Part shown: positions 1-7,983 of the stretch, piece after piece
Position numbering within the stretch: the first letter of the stretch is position 1
Layout: each line of letters starts with the position of its first letter
Origin: Bacillota bacterium
GTDB taxonomy: Bacteria; Bacillota; Bacilli; Paenibacillales; NBRC-103111
Assembly: GCA_023388055.1 (NCBI GenBank)
Contig: JAEWGW010000027.1
Location: forward strand, 248,001-312,000
Reading direction: 5' to 3'
Length of the DNA: 64,000 bases
Translations under genes and position numbers: made by a program
The notes under the pieces: generated by a model
What the model saw: only the letters and a program-made list of their open reading frames with translations
The model's database searches: none
What the model was told of the DNA's origin: nothing

Positions 1-264
1 GAGAACGGGGTTCCTGTCCGTTCGCTCCTGGATGTCACCTTCATTACCAACGAGTCGGACAAGGCGGTGGAGGATAACAAGGGTTTGAATGCCTGCCGGA
101 AGCTGTGGGTGGTTAAAAGCGGAGACCGCTTGGACCTGATTGCAGGCGAGGCGCTGAAGGACCCGGGGGCATGGCGGAGAATTGCGGAGCTGAACAAGAT
201 TGCCAACGCAATCGGCTTCCCCGGAAAAAATGATGTCGGGAGGACCCTGGTCATCCCGGATTAA
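1..264 (+). CDS. Contractile injection system tube-linking protein with LysM domain (5' partial)
   Basis: Reading frame 1 is open from the first base, so the start lies left of the window; 87 C-terminal residues are visible. They begin with a GVPVRSLLDVTF strand, typical of the CIS tube / gp53-like fold, and continue into a LysM module (WVVKSGDRLDLIAGEALKDP, then WRRIAELNKI, ending GRTLVIPD). In phage-tail-like particles (Afp7/Pvc7 type) this protein connects the inner tube to the hub, and its LysM part may contact peptidoglycan. It ends 12 bp before the hub gene with an overlapping ribosome site (AAGGTGGA), consistent with one operon. Family assignment is firm from order and motif; the upstream part is not visible. 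Confidence 0.8.
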   Translation, partial: ENGVPVRSLLDVTFITNESDKAVEDNKGLNACRKLWVVKSGDRLDLIAGEALKDPGAWRRIAELNKIANAIGFPGKNDVGRTLVIPD

Positions 265-276
265 GGTGGAATCGCA

Positions 277-1320
277 ATGAGCACCAGCGTTGCCAATTTC
301 AAGATAGAGATCAACGGAAGCAAGCTCCCCCCTGAGCTGAATGCTGCGGTGGAGGCAGTCACCGTAGAGGATGAGCTGAATGTGCCCGCCTTGTTCTGCA
401 TGAAGCTGAATATGGTGAACTCCAGTGCCGGCATGTGGCGGGGCATCGACCTGAAGACGGTGAAGCCGGGTGACAAAATCAAGGTGTCCCTGGGGCTGGA
501 TAAGGTTGAACCCTTGATAAGCGGGGAGATTACCTCCTTGGACCTGACCTTCTCGGAGCATTCCGTTCTGGAAATCCGGGGTTATGACATGCTTCACAGA
601 CTCCGTATGGGTACAAGAAGCAAGGTGTTCCTGAAGAAAAAGGACAGCGATATTGCCTCCGAAATTGCCAAGGAGCATGGCCTTACGCCGGTTGTGGACG
701 ATACCAAAACCATCTATCCCTACCTGTTCCAGAACAATCTGAGCAACTATGAATTTCTCTTGGAGCGGGCGGCACGGCTGGACTATGAATTGTATGCCGA
801 TGATCAGAAGCTAATCTTCGTCAAGTCGCGGGCATCCAAGGCCCCGGTGCTTCCGGATATGACCTTCAAGAAGGATTTTGAGAAAATCAATCTGGAGCTG
901 AGGGCACTGACCCGGGGAAGCAAGGTGAAGGTACGGGGCTGGGATGTGAAGGAGAAGAAGGCGGTGGAGGCGGAGGCCAAGGCCGGGGATGAAGCTACCA
1001 AGATGGGCGGCAAGGAAACCGGCTTCGAGCTATCGGCGAAGGCCTTGGAGGAATCCCCCATTGCCCTGCCTGCCGAAAGCCTGATCGAATTAAGCGAGGC
1101 CAAGGCTCTGGCACAAGCCGCCTATAACAGCCGGCTCCGGGAGTTTATTGCCGGTGAAGGCATGTGCTGGGGCAACGCCCTTCTGCGGTCGGGCAAAACC
1201 GTCAAGCTGCTTGGACTGGGAGACCGCTTCAGCGGCATCTATTACATTGTTTCAACCGTGCATAAATATGATACGAAGGGCTATACCACTACTTTTAAAG
1301 TAAAGAGGACAGGCCTATGA
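277..1320 (+). CDS. gp27-like hub, phage late control D family protein
   Basis: 347 residues, the gp27/VgrG N-terminal half of the central hub under the spike. Visible features are the N-terminal FKIEINGSKLPPELNAAVEAVTVEDEL strand pair (split here as FKIEINGSKLPP and AAVEAVTVEDEL), the IRGYDMLHRL helix, and the NLSNYEFLLERAARLDYELY segment typical of late control D proteins. In Afp/PVC particles hub and spike are fused (Afp8); here they are two genes. The stop overlaps the next start as ATGA (1317-1320), implying translational coupling. A charged, Ala/Lys/Glu-rich insert (about residues 222-262) looks like a flexible loop. Confidence 0.85.
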   Translation: MSTSVANFKIEINGSKLPPELNAAVEAVTVEDELNVPALFCMKLNMVNSSAGMWRGIDLKTVKPGDKIKVSLGLDKVEPLISGEITSLDLTFSEHSVLEIRGYDMLHRLRMGTRSKVFLKKKDSDIASEIAKEHGLTPVVDDTKTIYPYLFQNNLSNYEFLLERAARLDYELYADDQKLIFVKSRASKAPVLPDMTFKKDFEKINLELRALTRGSKVKVRGWDVKEKKAVEAEAKAGDEATKMGGKETGFELSAKALEESPIALPAESLIELSEAKALAQAAYNSRLREFIAGEGMCWGNALLRSGKTVKLLGLGDRFSGIYYIVSTVHKYDTKGYTTTFKVKRTGL

Positions 1321-2039
1321 GGGATGGAGCCGGAATTTCCAATGCTGCGGACAGCTTCTTGAACGAAGGCAGAATCTATGGAGTGGTGGCGGGAATTGTC
1401 ATCAAGAATGATTCCGCCAACGATGCGGAGAAGCCGGGTCCCGGGCGGGTGAAGGTGAAGATCCCGATGCTTGGCATGCTGGAATCCAATTGGGCCCGAA
1501 TGGTATCCTTCATGGCCGGCAAGGAGCGGGGGGCCTTCTTCCTGCCCGAGCCTGACGACGAGGTGCTGGTTGCTTTTGAGAACGGGGATGTGAACCGTCC
1601 TTATGTGATCGGCGCCTTGTGGAACGGGAAGGATATACCTCCCGAAACCAACAAGGATGGCAAAAACAATACCCGCCTCATCAAGTCGCGGAGCGGGCAT
1701 GTGTTGGCCTTCAACGATAAGCAGGGTGAGGAGCAGCTGACCATCACCTCCGCCAAGGGCCATGTTTTCCGCCTGGATGACAAAAACGGCAGTGAAACCA
1801 TTCAGCTTATCGACAAGTCGGGCAAAAACAAGCTGGTCATCGCCACGAAGGATAACAACATCTCTATCATCTCTGCCAAGGACATTGAGATTTCCGCGCC
1901 TAACGGCAAAATTGCATTAAGCGCCAAAAGCATCGAAATGAAATCCTCGGCGGAAACCAAGCTGGAAGCCTCGGCAGGTATGGACGTGAAGGCCTCCGGT
2001 ACGATGAACCTGAAGGGTGCCGCCATCAATCTCAACTAG
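1317..2039 (+). CDS. gp5/VgrG-like spike protein, phage baseplate assembly protein V family
   Basis: 240 residues. The N-terminal OB fold (about 18-115) has the family signature: GRIYGVVAGIVI, GPGRVKVKIPML, FFLPEPDDEVLVAFENGD and PYVIGALWNGKD. After the SRSGHVLAFND segment, residues 150-240 form regular short beta repeats rich in I/K/S/A (IISAKDIEISAPNGKI, IEMKSSAETKLEAS), as expected for the trimeric beta-helix that pierces the target envelope. The start is coupled by ATGA to the hub gene, and the next gene's AGGAGGGG site begins at the stop codon. It should sit on the hub and carry the PAAR tip encoded next. Confidence 0.9.
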   Translation: MRDGAGISNAADSFLNEGRIYGVVAGIVIKNDSANDAEKPGPGRVKVKIPMLGMLESNWARMVSFMAGKERGAFFLPEPDDEVLVAFENGDVNRPYVIGALWNGKDIPPETNKDGKNNTRLIKSRSGHVLAFNDKQGEEQLTITSAKGHVFRLDDKNGSETIQLIDKSGKNKLVIATKDNNISIISAKDIEISAPNGKIALSAKSIEMKSSAETKLEASAGMDVKASGTMNLKGAAINLN

Positions 2040-2051
2040 GAGGGGAGCAGC

Positions 2052-2447
2052 ATGGGCCAGCCTGCAGCGAAGAAGGGAGACCGGATTCTTGCGACGGATA
2101 CGCATATTGTGATGATTCCCGCAGGATCAGCCATGGTCCCCACACCGTTGCCCCATCCGTTTACCGGCATCATCGACGGGGCGCTTAGCAGCAATGTGAA
2201 GATTATGGGACAGCCTGCCGCCACAATGGACTCCATGGCCACCAATACCCCGTCCCATGTGCCCCAGGGCGGACCGTTCCAGAAGCCGCCCGCCAATAAG
2301 GGCAAGATCCTGGCAGGAAGCGCAACGGTCAAGATCAACGGGAAAATGGCGGCCAGAAATGGCGATACGGCGTTGACATGCAATGATCCGGCCGATTTGC
2401 CTGTCGGCAAGGTGGTAGCGGCGGGAACGGTCTTAATAGGAGGTTAG
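2052..2447 (+). CDS. PAAR-like tip protein (DUF4150 type)
   Basis: 131 residues, the conical tip that sharpens the spike. It shows the PAAR-like pattern: N-terminal GQPAAKKGD, a P-P-HP segment (VPTPLPHPFTG), a second copy VKIMGQPAAT, and C-terminal TVKINGKMAARNGDTALTCND. The His, Cys and Asp residues could hold the metal, but their roles are not demonstrated. Start ATG at 2052 has AGGAGGGG six bases upstream. Adjacent to spike and gp25 genes, as in most contractile injection clusters. No C-terminal effector extension is present, so this protein itself is not a fused toxin. Confidence 0.88.
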   Translation: MGQPAAKKGDRILATDTHIVMIPAGSAMVPTPLPHPFTGIIDGALSSNVKIMGQPAATMDSMATNTPSHVPQGGPFQKPPANKGKILAGSATVKINGKMAARNGDTALTCNDPADLPVGKVVAAGTVLIGG

Positions 2448-2449
2448 GT

Positions 2450-2845
2450 ATGGAGGTCATCGATTTTTTGGGGCGGGGTTTGAAATTCCCGTTTTCGGTC
2501 CAGAGAAGCGCCATGGCTGTGGCGGAGGGAGAGGATTCTATCAAGGAATCCGTTATGCTTATTCTCTCCACCGCCAGAGGTGAGCGTGTCATGCGGCCGG
2601 AATTCGGAAGCCGGTTGAATGAGCTGGTCTTCGCCCCCAATAACATGAGTACAGCAACCCTGATCCGCAGCTACATGGAGGAGGCCCTCCGGGAGTGGGA
2701 GCCGCGTATTGAGGTCGAGGAAATTACGGTTACTCCCAGCTCGGACCAGCCTTTGCTGGAGGTTGCCATCAGCTACACCGTTAAATCCAGCAACAGCAAG
2801 TATAATCTGGTCTATCCGTTCTTTCTTGAAAGCGCAGGGAGGTGA
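2450..2845 (+). CDS. Baseplate wedge protein, GPW/gp25 family
   Basis: 131 residues, full length for gp25-like proteins. The protein carries the conserved EDSIKESVMLILSTARGERVMRPEFGS region (split as IKESVMLILSTARGERVM and RPEFGSRLNELVF), followed by IRSYMEEALREWEPRIEV and a C-terminal strand pair. In the family this protein nucleates sheath polymerisation at the baseplate. The start lies two bases after the PAAR stop, preceded by AGGAGG within that gene's end. The stop TGA overlaps the region of the next gene's ribosome site (GGGAGGTGAT), consistent with tight operon packing. Confidence 0.92.
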   Translation: MEVIDFLGRGLKFPFSVQRSAMAVAEGEDSIKESVMLILSTARGERVMRPEFGSRLNELVFAPNNMSTATLIRSYMEEALREWEPRIEVEEITVTPSSDQPLLEVAISYTVKSSNSKYNLVYPFFLESAGR

Positions 2846-2853
2846 TGCCGACT

Positions 2854-5800
2854 ATGATACCCCAAATTGACCGAAGGACAGAGGAAGAGCTGGTTCCGGA
2901 GCTAAGGCGTTTGATCCTGAAGGTTTGCGCCAAGGAATGGTCCCACCTGTCCCTCCTTGAATCGGACAGGAAAGCCGATGCATTAGTGCATATTTTCACC
3001 AATATGCTGGGCAAGCTCCTGGAACGTTTGAATAAGGCACCGGATAAAAATTTCATCACCTTCCTGACCATGCTGGGCATCGGGCCCACACCTCCACGAG
3101 CCGCCAAGGCTCCCTTATTGTTCACCCGGAAGGCGGATTGGGACAAGCTCAGCTCCGTTCCTGCAGGAAGCAAGGTATCCGCCCAACCGGACGGTGCGCA
3201 GGAGGTTATCTTCGAAACGGAGAAGGAGCTGACGGTCATCCGGCCCAAGCTGGTGAGAGCCGTAAGTCTTGTTCCCCATGAGGACAAGTGGAGCAGCCAG
3301 GATTTTCTTTTTTCGGAGGAGAGCTCCGGGCAAACGGCGGTTATCTTCGATGGAGATTCCACGGTTGTGCACCGGCTGTTTGTGGGCCATGCCGGACTGC
3401 TTGGCTACCATGAACCGGGCAGCAGGCTGACTCTCCACTTTAACAAGCCGGGACAGAATCATTCGAAGTCCGCCGGATATCATGTGGACATGGACTGGTT
3501 TTATTTTGATGGGGAAGGGAACCGGAAGCAGCTAATGCCTTCCTTGGTCCGGGAGTATACGGATGATTTCTGGCGGGCGTCCTATCAGTTCGATGAGCTG
3601 CCATCCTTTGCGCCTGCAGCCATAGCCGGTTATAACCAGGCGGAGCAACGCCAGGAATGGAGCAGCAGGTGGATGTATGCCGAGCTGAAATCGCCCATCA
3701 CACCCAACAGCACCATGCCTGATATTGAGGCCATCGGGATGGAGCTCCTTCTCCGGAATCCGGCGCCGCTTGCTCCGCAGACAGCGGTAAACAACGGCAT
3801 CCCCCTGGATATGAGCAAGGATTTTTATCCGTTTGGAGAAAAACCGAGGATTAATGATACCTTTTATTTTGCATGCGATGAGGCCTTTACGAAGGCGGGT
3901 GCAGCCGTATCCGTTACGTTGGAGCTGTCCGATCCGCAAATCAGCAAGCTGCCGGATACCCGCTATGTCAAGCTGGGCTGGGAGTACTGGAACGGGGCGG
4001 AGTGGGCTGAAATCAGCGAGCTGCATAATGCCGTCTACGCTTCGTCCCCGGAGCCGGCGGAGGAGTCCCGGACGGAGGAGGGGGTCCAAAGTGCGGAAAC
4101 CTTCACCCGGAGCGGCACCGTTTATTTTACCTGTCCCGATATGAAACCCTCGGTGATCAACGGAGAGGAGCATACCTGGCTCCGGGTCCGGCTGACAGGT
4201 GGCCATTACGGGGAGGAGGCCAAATATGAGTACAAGGACTCGGAGGTCAAGATCGGCACGGAGACGGTCAACATCGCCCAGCTGCAGGTTACCCCCGCCA
4301 CTTATGCGCCTCCTTCCATCCGCAGGCTGACGGTGGATTACAGCTATACGCTGGAGAGTCATCCTGAAACGGTCCTGACGGAAAATAATTTCTGTTTTGA
4401 TGAGTTGACGGCTGCATGCCTGGAGGATGGAGTGTACTTCAAACCCTTCTATCCCTGCTCCGAAACGGACCCTGTCTTTTATCTGGCCTTTGACGAGGAT
4501 ATCAGCGGTTTGCCCGTATCTCTCTTTTTCCCGCTGGCGGGTGAACAGGCCGGAAAGTCCGGGTCAAGGCCTGTTGTGGCCTGGGAATATTGGGACGGGG
4601 AGAAGTGGATGACACTGAGTGTGGATGATGCGATTCGCCATTTCACCAGAAGGGAAATCCTGCAGCTTGCCGTTCCCTCCGATATGCAGAAAAAGCCGCT
4701 GTTCGGCACGGAGCATTATTGGATCCGCGCCAGGCTGGATGACGGCTCCTTCGAGGTCCTCCCCAGGCTGGATGCCATCTTCCCCAACGTGGTTTGGGCG
4801 CGCAATACAAGCACAGTGCCTGGGGAAATTCTGGGCTCCAGCAACGGTGAAGCCGACCAGCGCTTCCAGCTTTCCAAAACTCCGGTGCTGCCGGGACAGA
4901 TTCTTTGGGTCAAGGAAGCAATGGGCCAGGAGCAGTGGATACCTTGGGAGGAGACGGACACCTTCTCCATATCCGGAACCGCCGACCGTCATTATACGCT
5001 GGACAGGAAAAGCGGCGTATTGGTATTCGGCAACGGGAAGGCCGGGATGATTCCGCCTACGGGAACGGACAATATCAAATGTGCCTACAAGCATGGCGGC
5101 GGTAAGGCGGGCAATGTAGAGGCAGGCTCCATTACCAATGTGTGGGACAGCCTCCCTTGGCTGGAATCGGCGGTTAACCCCGTTGCCGCTGACGGCGGCT
5201 TCGACCAGGAGGAGCAGGAGGACACTAGCGTCCGGGGACCGCATACACTGAAGAGCTGGAACCGGGGAGTAACGTCGGAGGATATGGAATGGCTGGTCCG
5301 GGAGGCCATGCCGCAGATTGCCAAGGTCAAATGCTTAAGCACCATGAACCGCCAGCTTGCATTTGCGCCAGGCCAAGCAACGGTTATCGTTGTGCCGGAG
5401 AAGGACGATTCCAAGCCCGCTCCCAGCCAGGAGCTGCTCAGTGAAATCGAAGGCTTCCTGTGTGAACGGACTTCGGCTGTACTGAATACAGCTATGCCGG
5501 GGATTGTGGTGACCGGCCCCGACTATGTCCGCATCGGCATTGAGGCGGATGTGGAATTTACCAGCATGGAGCAGCGGAAGGTGACGGAGGGTCGTATTAT
5601 AGACAACCTGAAGCGGTTTTTCCATCCCTTGTATGGGGGCGACAAAGGGGCAGGCTGGGAGCTGGGCCAGAACATGTACGTTTCCGAGGTATATGCCGTA
5701 ATCAAAGGAACGCCTGGAGTGGATTATGTCTCCGGCATAACGGTCAAAGCCTCTGTGCAGTGCTTCACTCTGCGGATCGATCCGCTGGAATACGGGCCCT

Positions 5801-6354
5801 ACAAACCGACCGGAGCTTATCCCAAATACAGCGCAGTCCGCACGGACGACAACACCATGGTTTTCGGACTGGCGGAGCGGGTGGAGGCGGGGAGCGGCAT
5901 CAAAACCCTGATGGTAAAAGGCTTTGAGGAGGGGGGGACTCTTGTCCTCAAGCACCGGAGTCATGAGCCCGTTGAGCTGAGGGTGGATTCCATTGACGGG
6001 GATCTCCTGGTTTGCAGCATGGCCGACGGCGAAGAGACAACCGGATTGTATCCGCAGGGAAGCGATGTGGAGTATCAGGCGACTGATGATCTGACCATCC
6101 GTTCTTATATTTTGAATGAAGCTGTTGTGGGTCCGGGCCCTGTTTATTTGAAGGTTGCGCAGTTGAAGCCCAAGGATATCGTTTTCTTAAGCCGGCCCGA
6201 TGAATACGTGAATACGACGCCGCTTCGGATCCACGAGGTCCGGTCGGAGAATATCTTCCTGGAGGATAATGAGCTGGTCTGCGGCGGCACACACTTGATC
6301 AACAAAAAACGGGAGACAAAAGGGGGAGAGAAGAATGCCGCTGGTGATACCTGA
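2854..6354 (+). CDS. Large putative baseplate assembly protein (Afp11/gp6-like, baseplate J)
   Basis: About 1166 residues from ATG 2854; GTG 2842 and ATG 2845 are possible but sit on or against the GGGAGGTGAT site, which is best spaced for 2854. The N-terminus (IDRRTEEELVPELRRLILKVC) and the long middle of repeated beta domains (KLGWEYWNGAEWAEISEL; VAWEYWDGEKWMTLSV) match the large putative baseplate assembly proteins of Afp/PVC-type particles. A baseplate-J/gp6-like core follows near residues 790-1000 (RGPHTLKSWNRGVTSEDMEWLV, VIGTPGVDYVSG-like segment). The internal WEYW-dG-W repeats suggest duplicated sandwich domains. Its role is the baseplate wedge. The next gene starts inside its last 20 bases. 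Confidence 0.85.
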   Translation: MIPQIDRRTEEELVPELRRLILKVCAKEWSHLSLLESDRKADALVHIFTNMLGKLLERLNKAPDKNFITFLTMLGIGPTPPRAAKAPLLFTRKADWDKLSSVPAGSKVSAQPDGAQEVIFETEKELTVIRPKLVRAVSLVPHEDKWSSQDFLFSEESSGQTAVIFDGDSTVVHRLFVGHAGLLGYHEPGSRLTLHFNKPGQNHSKSAGYHVDMDWFYFDGEGNRKQLMPSLVREYTDDFWRASYQFDELPSFAPAAIAGYNQAEQRQEWSSRWMYAELKSPITPNSTMPDIEAIGMELLLRNPAPLAPQTAVNNGIPLDMSKDFYPFGEKPRINDTFYFACDEAFTKAGAAVSVTLELSDPQISKLPDTRYVKLGWEYWNGAEWAEISELHNAVYASSPEPAEESRTEEGVQSAETFTRSGTVYFTCPDMKPSVINGEEHTWLRVRLTGGHYGEEAKYEYKDSEVKIGTETVNIAQLQVTPATYAPPSIRRLTVDYSYTLESHPETVLTENNFCFDELTAACLEDGVYFKPFYPCSETDPVFYLAFDEDISGLPVSLFFPLAGEQAGKSGSRPVVAWEYWDGEKWMTLSVDDAIRHFTRREILQLAVPSDMQKKPLFGTEHYWIRARLDDGSFEVLPRLDAIFPNVVWARNTSTVPGEILGSSNGEADQRFQLSKTPVLPGQILWVKEAMGQEQWIPWEETDTFSISGTADRHYTLDRKSGVLVFGNGKAGMIPPTGTDNIKCAYKHGGGKAGNVEAGSITNVWDSLPWLESAVNPVAADGGFDQEEQEDTSVRGPHTLKSWNRGVTSEDMEWLVREAMPQIAKVKCLSTMNRQLAFAPGQATVIVVPEKDDSKPAPSQELLSEIEGFLCERTSAVLNTAMPGIVVTGPDYVRIGIEADVEFTSMEQRKVTEGRIIDNLKRFFHPLYGGDKGAGWELGQNMYVSEVYAVIKGTPGVDYVSGITVKASVQCFTLRIDPLEYGPYKPTGAYPKYSAVRTDDNTMVFGLAERVEAGSGIKTLMVKGFEEGGTLVLKHRSHEPVELRVDSIDGDLLVCSMADGEETTGLYPQGSDVEYQATDDLTIRSYILNEAVVGPGPVYLKVAQLKPKDIVFLSRPDEYVNTTPLRIHEVRSENIFLEDNELVCGGTHLINKKRETKGGEKNAAGDT

Positions 6355-7207
6355 TCTGGACGACATTGGATTTCATGATCTGGTGGCCGATGCCAAGGCC
6401 CTGATTCCGGTCTATGATCCGGAATGGACCAACTATAATCTGTCTGACCCCGGCATTACGCTGGTAGAACTGTTGGCCTGGTTCAGCGAAATGGTGCTTT
6501 ACCGTGTGGACCAGGTGACGGAGGAGAACCAGCTCCGGTTTCTGAAGCTCTTGGGCATCACCCTGGACAAGGAGGAGGAGCTGGCCTCCGGCATGAACCG
6601 GGGAGCGAAGCAGTTCTCGGAATGCACCAGGGCGGTAACGGCTGCCGATTATGAGCTATTGGCCGGGCAGGCGCTGCTGGGGTTTCCCGGTATACAGGGC
6701 AAGTATCCTGATCTTGCTTACCGGACCATCTGCCTAATCAATACCGATATGGAGAACAGCACAGGCGAAACAAAGACGGTTTTCGGACATGTTTCCGTTA
6801 TTCTTGTGGTGAACACGCAAAACCAGCGTGAGCTCATGCGGGAGCTGCCGGATATGAAGCAGGCGGTGAAGTCCTATCTCGATGCCCGCAAGCTGGTGAC
6901 AACACGGGTCCATGTTGTGGAGCCCGAATACCTGGACATTCATCTGGAAATGACCGTATCCGCCCAGGATAAGGGAATTGCAAGCACCGTGGAAAAAGCC
7001 GTTATCTCCTTTCTTGATCCCGTGTCAGGCGGCGGGGAGGGCAAGGGATGGCCGCCCGGAAGAAGGCTTTATTCCTCTGATCTGTATCATCTGGTAGAGG
7101 CCATTAACGGGATTAACCATGTCACAGATATTACGCTGGATTCACCGGAGCTGCTGCCGCACCAGATGTTCCGGCTAAAGGAGCTGAAGGTTGAGGTGGA
7201 AGCATGA
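6335..7207 (+). CDS. Compact putative baseplate assembly protein (baseplate J/gp6-like)
   Basis: 290 residues. The N-terminus (DDIGFHDLVADAKALIPVYDP, split DDIGFHDLVADAK and LIPVYDPEWTNYNLSDPGIT) and LVELLAWFSEMVLYRVDQV are the hallmark opening of Afp11/Afp12-type baseplate proteins. The rest holds a TRAVTAADYELLAGQA motif and a gp6-like C-terminal half ending HLVEAINGINHVTDITL. Family members are often 600-1000 residues, so this is a minimal form lacking the middle domains. It overlaps the preceding gene by 20 bp and the next by 4 bp (ATGA). It probably forms the wedge dimer with the larger paralogue. Confidence 0.82.
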   Translation: MPLVIPDLDDIGFHDLVADAKALIPVYDPEWTNYNLSDPGITLVELLAWFSEMVLYRVDQVTEENQLRFLKLLGITLDKEEELASGMNRGAKQFSECTRAVTAADYELLAGQALLGFPGIQGKYPDLAYRTICLINTDMENSTGETKTVFGHVSVILVVNTQNQRELMRELPDMKQAVKSYLDARKLVTTRVHVVEPEYLDIHLEMTVSAQDKGIASTVEKAVISFLDPVSGGGEGKGWPPGRRLYSSDLYHLVEAINGINHVTDITLDSPELLPHQMFRLKELKVEVEA

Positions 7208-7953
7208 GTATGTCCAATCATTCCGATTATGTTGCATACCTTCCAAGGATATATCAGCAGAAGTCGGGCCAATCCGACGAAGATTTTTTTCTCGGCCGGT
7301 TTTTGCAGGCCTTCGAGGCGATGCTCTCCGGGAACAACGGGGTGTCCGGCGGGGAAAACGCGGGTGTGGAAGCTTTGCTGGACGGGTTCCACGGTTATTT
7401 GGACCCGGATTATACACCGCCGCAGCTTCTGGACTGGCTGGCAGGCTGGGTGGGTCTGGAGCTGGAGGAGGGGGTGGAATATGAGGGCGAGGCAGATAAG
7501 CGGGAGAAGGAGTTGGCTCCTCTGCAGCTTCTCCCTCTTCCAGAAGCCCGGGACTCGGTTAACCGGCATTTGATCGGAACGGCTGTCCAGCTGTACAAGA
7601 AGCGGGGCACGCTTACGGGGCTGAAGGATTATGTGCAGGTGTATGCAGGACCGGAGGCGGAAATTGACATTTGCAGCTACGAGGAGCCGATCCGCTGCGG
7701 GATGAACCGGCGTGCGGGCATCAACACTATGGTGGGGGCGGCGGATGCCAGCTATTTTTCGGTGCATGTGCTTCTTCCCAGCCCTACGAGAACCATGCTG
7801 AACAGGAAGGTTCAGATCATCCGGGAGGTCATCCGGAAGGAAAGCCCCTTCTACACCAATTTCAGCCTGAACATTGAGGTGCCGCAAATGCGCGTTGGCG
7901 TTTATGGGCGTGTCGGCATGGAAACCCTGCTTGGCGGTATAGCCGAAAAATAG
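7204..7953 (+). CDS. Phage tail protein I family baseplate protein
   Basis: 249 residues. The opening DYVAYLPRIYQQKSG, the LLDGFHGYLDPDYTPPQLLDWLAGWVGL segment (split LDGFHGYLDP and PPQLLDWLAGWVGL), the RHLIGTAVQLYKKRGTLTGLKDY motif (split HLIGTAVQLYKKRGT and LTGLKDYVQ) and C-terminal FSLNIEV are typical of tail protein I-like proteins in contractile injection clusters. These sit at the wedge periphery and attach fibres. The position directly before the two fibre genes agrees. Start ATG is coupled to the previous stop as ATGA. Confidence 0.87.
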   Translation: MSMSNHSDYVAYLPRIYQQKSGQSDEDFFLGRFLQAFEAMLSGNNGVSGGENAGVEALLDGFHGYLDPDYTPPQLLDWLAGWVGLELEEGVEYEGEADKREKELAPLQLLPLPEARDSVNRHLIGTAVQLYKKRGTLTGLKDYVQVYAGPEAEIDICSYEEPIRCGMNRRAGINTMVGAADASYFSVHVLLPSPTRTMLNRKVQIIREVIRKESPFYTNFSLNIEVPQMRVGVYGRVGMETLLGGIAEK

Positions 7954-7983
7954 ATTCTGTCAGAAATTGGGAGGATGCAAGAC

